The notes under the pieces: generated by a model | Told to the model about the DNA's origin: nothing | The model's database searches: none | What the model saw: only the letters and a program-made list of their open reading frames with translations | Made by a program: the position numbers and the translations under genes | Shown: in pieces, positions 45,367 through 54,443 of the stretch | How positions within the stretch are numbered: position 1 is the first letter of the stretch | Layout: every line of letters begins with the position of its first letter | Source: Cyanomargarita calcarea GSE-NOS-MK-12-04C | GTDB taxonomy: Bacteria > Cyanobacteriota > Cyanobacteriia > Cyanobacteriales > Nostocaceae | Length of the DNA stretch: 64,000 nt | Direction: 5' to 3' | Assembly: GCA_019359595.1 (NCBI GenBank) | Contig: JAHHGZ010000023.1 | Location: 62,001 to 126,000 of the forward strand

Positions 45367-45609
45367 GGTATTGCGGATGCCTTTGCTTGACAAGAACGAA
45401 ATATTGCTTTAACTAATTTTACCTAATTATGTCGTTTTGTGAAGAAAATAATACTTAGTCCTGAGTGATGAATTGCAATCCTCAGTTGAATAGCCGTAAG
45501 ATAAGCGTCAGACTTTACGAGACATAGCAAAGATTTGCAAGTGATCGCTAATGTGAAAATTAGAGGAGCAATCGCGTCTATCCAGTGATTAAGGACATAA
45601 AGTATTTAA

Positions 45610-45891
45610 ATGAGTGCGATACCACAGGTTGCCATTAGTAAATTACCTCCTGAAGTCCAAGTTACTATCAATCTGATTTCAGAAGGCGGGCCATTTCCTT
45701 ATACTAAAGATGGCAGTGTATTCAAAAACCTTGAAGGATTACTACCGCCACAACCTTTGAGATACTACCTAGAATATACTGTTGAGACTCCAGGAGTAAC
45801 TGACAGAGGTGGTCGCCGTCTTATTATTGGGCAAAAGGGAGAAATTTACTATACTCACGATCACTACAGTAGTTTTCAAGAAGTCATCTAG
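45610..45891 (+). CDS. barnase-like ribonuclease (N1/T1 family), no signal peptide
   Basis: 93 residues. The barnase-type core is visible: RYYLEYTVETPG (catalytic Glu), DRGGRRLIIGQKGEIYYT (phosphate-binding Arg) and THDHYSSFQEV with the catalytic His, matching the end of barnase (TTDHYQTF). These enzymes cut RNA after guanosine. Classical members are secreted; this one has no export signal, so it would act inside the cell or be passed to a neighbour by an unseen route. A barstar-like gene follows after 26 bp, the order expected for a toxin with its inhibitor. Confidence 0.82.
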   Translation: MSAIPQVAISKLPPEVQVTINLISEGGPFPYTKDGSVFKNLEGLLPPQPLRYYLEYTVETPGVTDRGGRRLIIGQKGEIYYTHDHYSSFQEVI

Positions 45892-45917
45892 TAGCTTTAA
45901 GCAAAAGGATTGGTTCA

Positions 45918-46319
45918 ATGAGTGAATTTCTCTCTCTTATAACAACTGGTTCAAAGTCCGAAAATAGGGTGCCTAGGAAGCAGATAATAGAGAAAATCAT
46001 TGAAGGACTATCCCAGCAAGGGATTCAGGTTTTTTATCTAGATGGTAAAGAGATTTCGAGTAAAGAAACCTTTTTAACAAAAGCTGCTGAAGTGATGAAA
46101 TTTCCCGCCTACTTTGGCGCTAATTGGGATGCATTTGATGAATGTATCACCGATTTAACATGGTGTCCGGCTGAACAATATGTCCTACTGTACGATCGCC
46201 CCGATATCTTTGCCCAGGCTGACCCTGCTCAGTGGGAGATAGCAGTTGATATTTTGGGTTCTGCTGAAGAATACTGGGCGACAACGAAAACACCACTCAA
46301 TTATATATTACTGAATTAA
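45918..46319 (+). CDS. barstar-family inhibitor
   Basis: 133 residues. QGIQVFYLDGKEISSKETFL, the hallmark FPAYFGANWDAFDECITDL and LLYDRPDIFA are the barstar helix-strand plan; barstar plugs the RNase active site with the Asp residues of the NWDAFDEC segment. The first 30 residues are longer than B. amyloliquefaciens barstar (about 90). Pairing with the RNase gene 26 bp upstream makes a toxin-antitoxin or immunity unit. Confidence 0.87.
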   Translation: MSEFLSLITTGSKSENRVPRKQIIEKIIEGLSQQGIQVFYLDGKEISSKETFLTKAAEVMKFPAYFGANWDAFDECITDLTWCPAEQYVLLYDRPDIFAQADPAQWEIAVDILGSAEEYWATTKTPLNYILLN

Positions 46320-46370
46320 ATAACGGCTAAATAGCAAAACAAATCAAACAATATTAAGGTATTTATTAAT

Positions 46371-46751
46371 TCACTTAGTTTCATCCTCAGCATCAAGTTT
46401 CTGGTAATATTCCTCCATTTCCGCATCAAGTTTACGGCGATCGGCTTCTATATAAGCCTGCACCTCGTCAAAAAGCGGATTATCTTTATACATACCAGCA
46501 AATTTCATCCAGGGATGTTCGGATGAAGGAGGTTCGATTTTGATAGAGACGATTTCGGCTTTAGCTAAACGTGCAGTCAAATGCTCATGTAAGATTGTTA
46601 AGGCTTCTTCTTTAGTAGCACCTGTGGCTTTACAGTCTGGTAAACCTAGCACAGTTGCAATAACCATACCATCTTCTTGATTTTCAATTAGCACATCATA
46701 GGTAAGCTCGGATGACTCTTGGCTAGGAGTTGTTAAAACAGATAAATTCAT
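46371..46751 (-). CDS. HicB-like antitoxin with extended tail
   Basis: 126 residues. LTYDVLIENQEDGMVIATVLGLPDCKATG is the HicB-type beta sheet (a GLPDCKAxG turn where HicB has PGCxAxG), followed by KEEALTILHEHLTARLAKAE. The C-terminal WMKFAGMYKDNPLFDEVQAY is a tail found on other small antitoxins and in the debris at 31241-31382. No toxin gene adjoins it. It is convergent with the barstar gene. Confidence 0.7.
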   Translation of the reverse strand: MNLSVLTTPSQESSELTYDVLIENQEDGMVIATVLGLPDCKATGATKEEALTILHEHLTARLAKAEIVSIKIEPPSSEHPWMKFAGMYKDNPLFDEVQAYIEADRRKLDAEMEEYYQKLDAEDETK

Positions 46752-46781
46752 TAATATTGTTTACCTCAAAATTTATCTCGA

Positions 46782-47717
46782 TTATAACGACTTCGGTAGT
46801 ACGCTAAGATTATTGTCGAGTTGCAGAGAGTTTTTGCCTAGTAAATCCTGTCTAACTATCTCCAGAAACTTTTGCACTGTTGGAGATGTATCTTTTCGTC
46901 GCCAAATCATCACGATCGCTACCTGTGGAGTCGGTTCTTGTAGCGATTTGTAAACAACTCCAGTCCGTTGCAGATTTTGCAAAGATTCTGGGACAATTGC
47001 AACTCCCATTCCACCTGCAACTAAACTAACAATTGTTTGCATTTGAATCGCTTCTTGAGTAATCGTGGGGCTAAAGTCTGCTTGCTGACAAAGACTGATA
47101 ATTAAATCGTAAAGTCCCGGTGCTAATAAACGGGGAAATAAAATAAAGGGTTCATTACTAAGCGATCGCAAACTTACACTTGACTGATTAGCGAATGGAT
47201 GTGTTTCCGGGAGTGCGACGATTAAAGATTCTTGAAAAACTATCTCAAAAGCAAATATATCTTCTTCTACAGGTAAACGAAGAAATCCCACATCAATTTT
47301 ACCTGCTTGCAACCACCGCAACTGCTCGTCTGTAGTTAGTTCGTGCAACTCTAGACTGACTGTAGGAACAGCAGTGCGAAATGTCCGCAGGATATCTGGC
47401 AAAATATTATACGCAGCCGAACTGACAAAGCCGATTGTAATTTGTCCCATTTCACCACGACTGGTTTGTCTCCCAATTTGAATTGCGACTTCCAACTGCT
47501 TGAGAATTTGATGAATTTCACTGAGAAAAACTTGCCCTGCTTCTGTCAATTTTACGCTTCGTTTGGTGCGGTGAAATAGTTCAAAGCCCAATTCTGTTTC
47601 TAATTGGCGGATTTGTTGACTCAGCGGTGGTTGGGCAATGTGCAATCTTTGGGCTGCTTTTCCAAAGTGTAATTCCTCCGCAAGCATTACAAAGTATCGC
47701 AGGTGTCTTAGTTCCAT
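46782..47717 (-). CDS. LysR-family transcriptional regulator
   Basis: 311 residues. The N-terminal winged helix-turn-helix is MELRHLRYFVMLAEELHFGK then AAQRLHIAQPPLSQQIRQLE; the C-terminal effector-binding domain runs from about residue 90 (ITIGFVSSAAYNILPDIL) to 295. It resembles the BenM/CatM group that responds to aromatic or small acid ligands. The divergent gene across the 196-bp gap encodes a methyltransferase followed by a TauE exporter, its most likely targets. The gap holds an ATTAGTTTAGCTTAAA-like AT-rich dyad but no clear T-N11-A site was fixed. Confidence 0.92.
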   Translation of the reverse strand: MELRHLRYFVMLAEELHFGKAAQRLHIAQPPLSQQIRQLETELGFELFHRTKRSVKLTEAGQVFLSEIHQILKQLEVAIQIGRQTSRGEMGQITIGFVSSAAYNILPDILRTFRTAVPTVSLELHELTTDEQLRWLQAGKIDVGFLRLPVEEDIFAFEIVFQESLIVALPETHPFANQSSVSLRSLSNEPFILFPRLLAPGLYDLIISLCQQADFSPTITQEAIQMQTIVSLVAGGMGVAIVPESLQNLQRTGVVYKSLQEPTPQVAIVMIWRRKDTSPTVQKFLEIVRQDLLGKNSLQLDNNLSVLPKSL

Positions 47718-47913
47718 TTTTGGATTGGGGATTTTTAACCGCAGATAAATATTTGTATGTATCAGCGTTCATCTGCGGTTCAGTTACTCAATTAATATCT
47801 TTTAAATATTAGTTTAGCTTAAAACATATATTGGACATTATGAAAAACTTTTTCTAAAGTGATAACTAATACCTAGCTCGGTAAGAGTAATCCAAAAAAT
47901 AGCAGAAAGAAAA

Positions 47914-48660
47914 ATGAAGACACTCAGTAATTATTGGGATAGTTCGCTATACCAGGATAAACATACCTTTGTGTGGGAGTATGGCGAAAATTTACTAGAA
48001 CTGCTAAATTCTAAGCCAGGAGAATGCATTCTGGATCTTGGTTGTGGTACTGGGCAACTGACTGAAAAAATTTCACTTACTGGGGCTGAGGTAATGGGAG
48101 TTGATGGGGCCTTTGAGATGATTGAGAAGGCAAGAAAAAATTATCCCCATCTCAAGTTTGATGTTGCTGATGCGAGAAACTTTCAAGTAGAAAAGCTGTT
48201 TGATGCTGTTTTTTCTAACGCTGTGCTGCATTGGATTCGCGAACCTGATGCCGTAATTGCTTCTATCCATCAAGCATTGAAACCCGGTGGACGTTTTGTG
48301 GCAGAGTTTGGGGGTAAGGGAAATGTAGAGGCAATAACCCAAGCTTTGGATCGTGCTTTAGGAACAACGCCAAATCCGTGGTATTTCCCCAGCATTGGTG
48401 ATTATGCGACTCGACTGGAACAACAAGGCTTTGATGTCAAATACGCTCTTTCGTTTCCCCGTCCGACACCCCTACAGGGAGATGCAGGGATGGCAAATTG
48501 GATTCAAATGTTTGCCAGTGCTTGGATGGTAGAACTTTCTGCTGAGGAACAAATTCAAGTTATTCGTGCTGTGGAAGAAGATTTAAAACCGATATTGTAT
48601 CGAGAAGGAACTTGGATGGCTGATTACTGTAGAATTCGCATCGTTGCTATCAAAGCTTAA
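47914..48660 (+). CDS. class I SAM-dependent methyltransferase
   Basis: 248 residues. Motif I ILDLGCGTGQLTEKI binds S-adenosylmethionine, followed by VMGVDGAFEMIEKA (motif II acid), FDVADARNF and VFSNAVLHWI. It is similar in plan to trans-aconitate 2-methyltransferase, but the acceptor cannot be read. Divergent from the LysR gene and 6 bp before the TauE-type gene, so the two form an operon. Confidence 0.85.
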   Translation: MKTLSNYWDSSLYQDKHTFVWEYGENLLELLNSKPGECILDLGCGTGQLTEKISLTGAEVMGVDGAFEMIEKARKNYPHLKFDVADARNFQVEKLFDAVFSNAVLHWIREPDAVIASIHQALKPGGRFVAEFGGKGNVEAITQALDRALGTTPNPWYFPSIGDYATRLEQQGFDVKYALSFPRPTPLQGDAGMANWIQMFASAWMVELSAEEQIQVIRAVEEDLKPILYREGTWMADYCRIRIVAIKA

Positions 48661-48666
48661 TACTAA

Positions 48667-49422
48667 ATGACACAAAATCTCTTATTATTAGCGGCTGCAT
48701 TACTTGCAGGAATAGTGAATGGGGTTGCTGGTGGTGGAGGTTTAATTGTATTTCCGGCACTTTTAATAACTGGAGTTCCTGCAGTGAATGCTAATGCCAC
48801 AAATGCTGCTGCACTTTGGTTTGGAACAGCCGCTAGTACATTGGCTTATCGTGCGGAACTCTCAACTCATCGGAGAGAACTCTTTCTCCTCAGCGGTTGT
48901 AGTGTAGTGGGAGGGGTTTTAGGTGCTTATTTGTTGCTACATACATCTCCTGCCAATTTTGCTGCGCTAGTTCCATACTTGATGTTAACTGCAACTTTGT
49001 TGTTTACTTTCAGTCAACCGTTGATGAGGTGGTTGAAACAAAAGCAATTCATCTTGTCAAAATCGCGTTTACCAATGTTTGTAGTTTTGCTTTTGCAGTT
49101 AGCTATCGCAACTTATGGAGGTTATTTTGGTGGTGGTGCCGGTATTTTGATGCTGGCAGTGTTAAACATTATGGGTATCCAGAATATCCACACGATGAAT
49201 GCATTTAAAACTTGGCTGGCAACTTGTCTCAATGCTGTGGCTGTAATTTATTTCGCGATCGCCAAGACAATTTTTTGGCAGACGGCAATCATGATGGCAG
49301 TTGCAGCAATTATTGGTGGCTATAGCAGTGCTTATTTTGCTCGGAAATTGAATCCTTCTTGGGTACGCTATTTTGTTATTGGTGTTGGTTTCATTATGAC
49401 TAGTTACTTTTTTCTTTATTGA
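48667..49422 (+). CDS. TauE/SafE-family membrane exporter
   Basis: 251 residues with about eight spans. GIVNGVAGGGGLIVFPALL and GGYFGGGAGILMLAVL are the two TauE/SafE repeat motifs (Gly-rich, opening each half). The family moves sulfite, sulfoacetate or other organic anions across the inner membrane. It follows the methyltransferase by 6 bp, so co-expression with it under LysR control is likely. Confidence 0.88.
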   Translation: MTQNLLLLAAALLAGIVNGVAGGGGLIVFPALLITGVPAVNANATNAAALWFGTAASTLAYRAELSTHRRELFLLSGCSVVGGVLGAYLLLHTSPANFAALVPYLMLTATLLFTFSQPLMRWLKQKQFILSKSRLPMFVVLLLQLAIATYGGYFGGGAGILMLAVLNIMGIQNIHTMNAFKTWLATCLNAVAVIYFAIAKTIFWQTAIMMAVAAIIGGYSSAYFARKLNPSWVRYFVIGVGFIMTSYFFLY

Positions 49423-49435
49423 AAATCACGGATAT

Positions 49436-49581
49436 CTAGTACAACAAGTAAAAAGTAAAAAGTAAAAAGAAAGAACACCTATATTGTAAGCTTTTTCACC
49501 TATTTTGGATGGCTGAAAAGCGCGTAAAATCTTCCTTCTTTCTTTTGCCTTTGTACTTTTTACTTTTGCCTTGTCACACTA
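49436..49581 (+). repeat. interspersed repeat with GTAAAAAGTAAAAAG core
   Basis: AGTACAACAAG then AAAAAGTAAAAAGTAAAAAG and AAAGAACACCTATATTG match the inverted copy at 18548-18670. Its right end (CTTTTTACTTTTGCCTTGT) is roughly complementary to its left end, so it can form a long hairpin between the convergent TauE and ppx genes. Confidence 0.6.
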
Positions 49582-51228
49582 GCTCACTGCAACAGCACAC
49601 TTATCCAAAATAGGCAATACTTTTATCCCAAATTCCTCTTCCAAGACTCCTTTTTTGTAATCTAAACTCCAGAGTTCTAATGCACAGTCATCACCAGGAT
49701 GCGATGGAAAAACTATTAGCATCAATTCCTGTAACCTTTCATGATAGTCACACTCAACTTTGGATATAGCTCCAATCTGCCGCCGATCGAGTGCAACTGC
49801 TAGTCTTAAGATAGCACTCAAATTATTGACAGCTTGTCTTTGAGTTTTATTCAAAAGACTGCGATAATTCTCATGCTTTTTCTTAGGTGGAGATTTGCGA
49901 TGATAACGCGCTAAATTGGCAATCAGTTCTATCTCCCCTTCTGTATAGCCGAGCAGATCGCTATTGCGAATCAGATAGTAAGAATGCTTGTGGTGTGAAT
50001 CATGGCTGATATGATGACCGCAATTATGCAATATTGCCGCTGCCCACAACAGTTGTTTTTCTTCTGAACCCCAGTTGTGCAATATGCCTTGAGTTTGGTC
50101 AAATAATGAGAGGGCAAATGTTGCCACGCGATCGCTATGTTCTAAGTTCACGTCGTATTTCTTTGCTGTTTTCAGTACACTCCGCTGGCGAACTGAACTT
50201 TGGTAGCGCAGGCGATCGTCTATTAAACCGTGGGTGAGCATCCAGTCTACGATAACACCTTCTCTTAAGGAACGCTCGCACACTGTTACCGACTCCATTC
50301 CCAAAAGGGTCATGGCTTCCTGTAATATTACTGCCCCCCCAAGTATTACTTCCGACCTTTTATCCGGCATTCCGGCAATCTCTGCCCGTTCTGAATTACT
50401 CATTTTCCGCAAGCGGTTTACCCACTCGCGCAAGTCTTTGATGGTGAATTCATAGCCGTTGAGTGTGGAAGGGATCAAACCCAATTTCTCCCGTGCGTGA
50501 ATTGCCGCCAAGGTTTCAATTGTGCCGGCAGTTCCCACCAAACGCGGAGACTCACCAAACTGGAGGTTAGCTAGTACCTCTTCTACGGAACGTTCTAACA
50601 TCCCCCGTGTGTAGGCTTGCAGGTTCTCAAATTCGACGTTACTGATGGGATCTGTGGTGATGAACTCGCCAGTTAGTCGCACTGCACCAATTTTTGTACT
50701 GGTGAGAGTCCGCCCTTCATGACTGTCGCCCAAAATAATCTCTGTGGAACCACCACCAATATCAATAATCACATGGGGCTGGTTGTTAAATTCCATCCCC
50801 GACAGTACGCCCAAGTAAATTCGTCGCGCTTCTTCTTGACCGGAAATCAAGTTAACGCATAAGCCTAGCTCGATTTCTACCCTTTGTAAAAAATCTTTAC
50901 CATTGGGGGCTTCGCGGACTGCACTGGTAGCAACTGCAACTATGGTTTCCGCATTGAGAGTTTTGGCGATTTTTTGGAAACGTCCTAAAGCCGCGATCGC
51001 TCTTTCAATTACCTCTGGTTTCAGATTTCCTGTCAACAGATCGCGATCGCCTAATCTCACTGTGTCTTTTTCTCTGCCAATAATACTAAAAGCTGGCAGT
51101 GCTGTTTCAATCCGCACGATGACCATGTGCAAGGAGTTTGTGCCCATGTCAATTGCTGCGATAATTCGGTGTTGCTCTACTGCTGGAGTCGCTTCACTCA
51201 CCTTCAAAGCTGAAGCTAAATTCACCAC
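49579..51228 (-). CDS. ppx: Ppx/GppA phosphatase (exopolyphosphatase) with HD-like domain
   Basis: 549 residues. The ASKHA N-terminal half has phosphate loop IAAIDMGTNSLHMVIVRIE and IDIGGGSTEIILG; the C-terminal half (about 330-500) has an HD-type helical domain with ILHNCGHHISHDSHHKHS. It removes phosphate from polyphosphate or pppGpp, linking phosphate storage and stringent signalling. Length and fold match cyanobacterial Ppx. It diverges from the prenyltransferase gene over a 259-bp gap. Confidence 0.92.
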   Translation of the reverse strand: MVNLASALKVSEATPAVEQHRIIAAIDMGTNSLHMVIVRIETALPAFSIIGREKDTVRLGDRDLLTGNLKPEVIERAIAALGRFQKIAKTLNAETIVAVATSAVREAPNGKDFLQRVEIELGLCVNLISGQEEARRIYLGVLSGMEFNNQPHVIIDIGGGSTEIILGDSHEGRTLTSTKIGAVRLTGEFITTDPISNVEFENLQAYTRGMLERSVEEVLANLQFGESPRLVGTAGTIETLAAIHAREKLGLIPSTLNGYEFTIKDLREWVNRLRKMSNSERAEIAGMPDKRSEVILGGAVILQEAMTLLGMESVTVCERSLREGVIVDWMLTHGLIDDRLRYQSSVRQRSVLKTAKKYDVNLEHSDRVATFALSLFDQTQGILHNWGSEEKQLLWAAAILHNCGHHISHDSHHKHSYYLIRNSDLLGYTEGEIELIANLARYHRKSPPKKKHENYRSLLNKTQRQAVNNLSAILRLAVALDRRQIGAISKVECDYHERLQELMLIVFPSHPGDDCALELWSLDYKKGVLEEEFGIKVLPILDKCAVAVS

Positions 51229-51487
51229 TTAGTTTTCTCTCTTTTAAACATGGTAAAAATTGACCGTATCGGCGGGATGCACTTTGATGTATAAAATAAA
51301 ACAAAAACTTTCTTAGACTTTCCGTCTGGCAATGTTAGAAGCCAGACAATTCACTTTGCTGCTCATAACATAAAGTGACGAATTAGATGTATCCTAAGTT
51401 GCCACTTTCAGATTTGCTTTAATAAATAGCAAATAAAGTTATTCTATAGATAGATGTCAAAATCTGTGAACTAATTTATTTTTCATT

Positions 51488-52369
51488 ATGCTGACTCAGG
51501 GAGAAAGCAAAGAGGAACCCGTGTGGAGCAAAGTTTTCCGCCTTCTGCGATGGCATAAACCAGAAGGGCGGTTAATTCTGATGATTCCTGCACTTTGGGC
51601 TGTGTTTTTGGCTGATAAGGGCAAACCACCTCTACCATTGGTTGGTGTAATAGTTCTTGGTACTCTTGCCACAAGCGCGGCTGGTTGTGTTGTTAATGAT
51701 TTGTGGGATAGAAATATCGATACAGAAGTACAAAGAACTCAGGATCGTCCTTTGGCTTCTCGTGCGCTATCCGTGAAAGTTGGTATTGTTGTCGCGTTGG
51801 TCGCGATGGGATGTGCAGCGATTCTTGCTTTCTATCTTAACCCACTCAGCTTCTGGTTGTGCGTGGCAGCTGTTCCAGTAATTTTGCTTTATCCAGGTGC
51901 GAAGCGCGTTTTTCCAGTCCCACAACTGGTCATGTCGATTGCTTGGGGCTTTGGTGTGTTGATTAGCTGGAGTGCTGTGACCCAAAATCTTTCCCAACCG
52001 ACTTGGTTACTTTGGGGTGCGACTGTATTTTGGGCATTAGGTTTTGATACAGTTTATGCCATGAGCGATCGCGAAGATGATAAACGGATTGGCGTGAATT
52101 CTAGCGCTTTATTTTTTGGCGATCGTGTTCCCTTGGCGACTAGTATTTTTTATATCGGCACCATAATTTTACTTGCTTGGCTGGGCGTTGTTGAATATCT
52201 TCACTTTGGCTTCTGGATTAGCCTTGTGCTTGCCACTGTTGGCTGGGTATGGCAATCTATCCGTTTAAGACGGAGCGATTTACCTAACGCAGTTTACGGT
52301 CAAATGTTCCGCCAAAATGTCTGGATTGGTTTTATCTTACTTGCCGGGATGATAGTTGGATCTTTGTAA
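51488..52369 (+). CDS. ubiA: 4-hydroxybenzoate solanesyltransferase (UbiA family)
   Basis: Attaches a C45 chain to 4-hydroxybenzoate, the committed step of plastoquinone synthesis in cyanobacteria. 293 residues, about eight spans, with the two Asp-rich metal/diphosphate motifs NDLWDRNIDTEVQRTQDRPL and YAMSDREDDKRIGV. The start MLTQGESKEEPVWSK is typical of this family. It is monocistronic. Confidence 0.93.
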   Translation: MLTQGESKEEPVWSKVFRLLRWHKPEGRLILMIPALWAVFLADKGKPPLPLVGVIVLGTLATSAAGCVVNDLWDRNIDTEVQRTQDRPLASRALSVKVGIVVALVAMGCAAILAFYLNPLSFWLCVAAVPVILLYPGAKRVFPVPQLVMSIAWGFGVLISWSAVTQNLSQPTWLLWGATVFWALGFDTVYAMSDREDDKRIGVNSSALFFGDRVPLATSIFYIGTIILLAWLGVVEYLHFGFWISLVLATVGWVWQSIRLRRSDLPNAVYGQMFRQNVWIGFILLAGMIVGSL

Positions 52370-52724
52370 CCTCATATATCGCAGCAGGTTAGAACCCCAG
52401 CGCAAACGGGGCTATCCTCCGGGAGCGCTCCGCTTACGTGCCTACGTGGTTAAAACATATATTCTTTTTTAACCACGAAGTACACGAAGTACACGAAGCA
52501 ATAAAAAAACGTTTAGATGTATACAACGTAGCCCAGCAAGCGAGAGCGGGCTTATATGACTTTGGTGTGATATATGAGCGATCTCTTTTTTAAAAACCCA
52601 ATCTCCGTAAAAACACAGTTTCTTTACGAAATCTTTGTAAATCTACCTAGAGATAGTTCCGTAAATCTACGAATTTCGCTAGTAATTAGGAGTATGACCA
52701 TAAAATTTGGATGTACCCAACTTC
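52370..52724. other. intergenic region with repeats
   Basis: 355 bp without a gene. GTGGTTAAAA (52446-52455) pairs with TTTTAACCAC (52467-52476), followed by GAAGTACACGAAGTACACGAAG; this is the dispersed AACCACGAAG repeat. Just upstream of the next gene, TCCGTAAA/TTTACGAA motifs repeat four times (about 52605-52676), which may be regulatory or simple drift. Confidence 0.5.
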
Positions 52725-53327
52725 ATGAAGCGAAGTCTAGCGAGAAGAAGCGACCTATCGAAGGATTTTAGCCAAATAATTTTAATAACTCTACTCTCCC
52801 TTGGCGGTATTGGAATTGCCGGGGGGAGTTTTTTTCTCAGACAAAGTTTAAATAGTGCCAATCAAAGCCAGACGACAAACAATACCTCACGGTATCAGGA
52901 AGTTCGTCAGAGTTGGTCAAATCAATCTCAAATTAAACATTTCCCCAATCAACTTCCCGCTGACGCTAAAGATATTCATCTAGTTTACTCACCCGGTTTA
53001 AAGCAAGGAAACAGTTTTTTCCAACTCCGGTTAAAGTTAGCACCAGAAAAGATTAAACAATCCATGACGCAATATAGCGCGATCGCCAAAAATAAATATC
53101 AAGGTGGTGATACAAACGAGCATAGCAACCTACCCAACGGCGTACCAACAACTTTTTTTTATACCAGCGAATCTGGAGAAGAATCCTTTCCTACCTCTTA
53201 TCAGATATTAGTATTGGGTGCAAATGATCGGGGAAATCCTGGCTTTAAATGGAATCATGGAGATAGTTACGGAGTCGCAATTGATAATGCAAATTCAGAA
53301 ATTATCTATTGGGCTGAAGATTGGTAA
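52725..53327 (+). CDS. membrane-anchored protein of unknown function
   Basis: 200 residues from the ATG at 52725. A basic start (MKRSLARRSDLSKDF) leads to one membrane span (IILITLLSLGGIGIAGGSFFL), then an extracytoplasmic domain with a Ser/Asn/Gln-rich linker and LVYSPGLKQGNSFFQLRLKL, TSYQILVLGANDRG and SYGVAIDNANSEIIYWAEDW. No enzyme motif recognised. A minus-strand reading over the same DNA is a shadow. It is followed by a fragment of another gene. Confidence 0.65.
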   Translation: MKRSLARRSDLSKDFSQIILITLLSLGGIGIAGGSFFLRQSLNSANQSQTTNNTSRYQEVRQSWSNQSQIKHFPNQLPADAKDIHLVYSPGLKQGNSFFQLRLKLAPEKIKQSMTQYSAIAKNKYQGGDTNEHSNLPNGVPTTFFYTSESGEESFPTSYQILVLGANDRGNPGFKWNHGDSYGVAIDNANSEIIYWAEDW

Positions 53328-53418
53328 GAAAAAGGGATTAGGACAAAATTTCTAATTTAATCCAAAATTTAAAATTCCATACTGGATACACCACTATAAC
53401 AAAAACTATCATTGGGTG

Positions 53419-53535
53419 ATGGGAACAGGGGAAAATGCCAGACAGGTTGATTTAAAAAATGCTTACCAATTGGGAAAATTAATCGCACAGCAAGGATGGG
53501 TTTTACTAACTGAAGGAAGAAGGAAGAAGTTCTGA
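53419..53535 (+). pseudogene. fragment of a TIGR00725-type (LOG-like) gene
   Basis: MGTGENARQVDLKNAYQLGK then LIAQQGWVLLTEGRRKK resembles the start of small Rossmann-fold SLOG/LOG-like proteins (normally ...LIAQQGWVLLTGGRNVGVM). It breaks off at an AAGGAAGAAGG microsatellite and stops. The glycine of the GGR nucleotide loop is already changed to EGR. Confidence 0.6.
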
Positions 53536-53553
53536 GATGGTGATTCAGAATAT

Positions 53554-53591
53554 AGGAAAACCTGGTTGCTTTTAAAGTTACCAGGTTCCTA
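53554..53591 (-). terminator. likely terminator of ndhK
   Basis: AGGAA..CCTGGT pairs with ACCAGGTTCCT, a strong stem with a bulge of two A, 27 bp past the ndhK stop. On the minus strand it is followed by TATTCTGAA, which is only weakly T-rich. Confidence 0.5.
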
Positions 53592-53617
53592 GATAAAATA
53601 AGCTTTTGGGTAAGTTC

Positions 53618-54310
53618 TTAGCCGTTTTGGGCATTAGCAATAGCTTCAAGTGTCGGCAATTCTAATCCACTTACTCTTTCGATTTTCTGGGATGAAACTT
53701 GCTCTGATAAACTTGCTAGGTACATTCCATCGTTAACTGCAGGCACTACCTTCATCCGGTGAGGTATGCTGTAATAACGATGAGTTTGTTGAGTTATATG
53801 CCGTTCCTGAATGCTTTCATTAGCAATTTTCTTGCGTAGTTTAATAATTGCATCAATGACAGCTTCTGGTCTAGGCGGACATCCTGGTACATACACATCA
53901 ACCGGAATTAACTTATCCACACCTCTAACTGTAGTTGGCGAATCTACACTGAACATACCACCTGTAATCGTGCAAGCTCCCATTGCAATTACATATTTTG
54001 GTTCTGGCATTTGTTCGTAAATACGCACTAAGTTAGGAGCATATTTCATCGTAATCGTACCTGCAGTAATTAACAAATCTGCCTGTCGGGGAGTGGCACG
54101 GGGAATCATGCCATATCGCTCCATATCAAAGCGAGAAGCATAGGCAGACATAAATTCCATAAAGCAGCAGGCTGTACCAAACATCAGCGGGTACAAACTG
54201 GACATTTTTGCCCAGTTATAGAGGTCATCTAAGGTTGTGAGAATGATATTCTCAGAAAATTGTTGTGTTACTTCGGGATGCTCAATTGGGTTAATAATTG
54301 AATTTGTCAT
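53618..54310 (-). CDS. ndhK: NDH-1 subunit NdhK, divergent stand-alone copy
   Basis: 230 residues. NdhK holds the terminal N2 [4Fe-4S] cluster of NDH-1, which passes electrons to plastoquinone in cyclic and respiratory flow. The ligands are present: GTACCFMEF (tandem Cys), [10 protein letters not shown] and [10 protein letters not shown]. In cyanobacteria ndhK normally sits in ndhC-ndhK-ndhJ; here neither flank carries ndhC or ndhJ. Residues such as [20 protein letters not shown] differ from the common type ([20 protein letters not shown], from memory), so this is probably a second, paralogous ndhK. Confidence 0.9.
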   Translation of the reverse strand: MTNSIINPIEHPEVTQQFSENIILTTLDDLYNWAKMSSLYPLMFGTACCFMEFMSAYASRFDMERYGMIPRATPRQADLLITAGTITMKYAPNLVRIYEQMPEPKYVIAMGACTITGGMFSVDSPTTVRGVDKLIPVDVYVPGCPPRPEAVIDAIIKLRKKIANESIQERHITQQTHRYYSIPHRMKVVPAVNDGMYLASLSEQVSSQKIERVSGLELPTLEAIANAQNG

Positions 54311-54443
54311 GATTCTATTACCCCGGTCAGTGTTTAACTAAAACATCTGATTGTTACAGATGTCCTCAGCTACCAACTGAAATAAGAAAATTCCAGATTT
54401 TCCCGAATTTTTCTCTAAATTCGATACAATTCTTAATTTTGAT

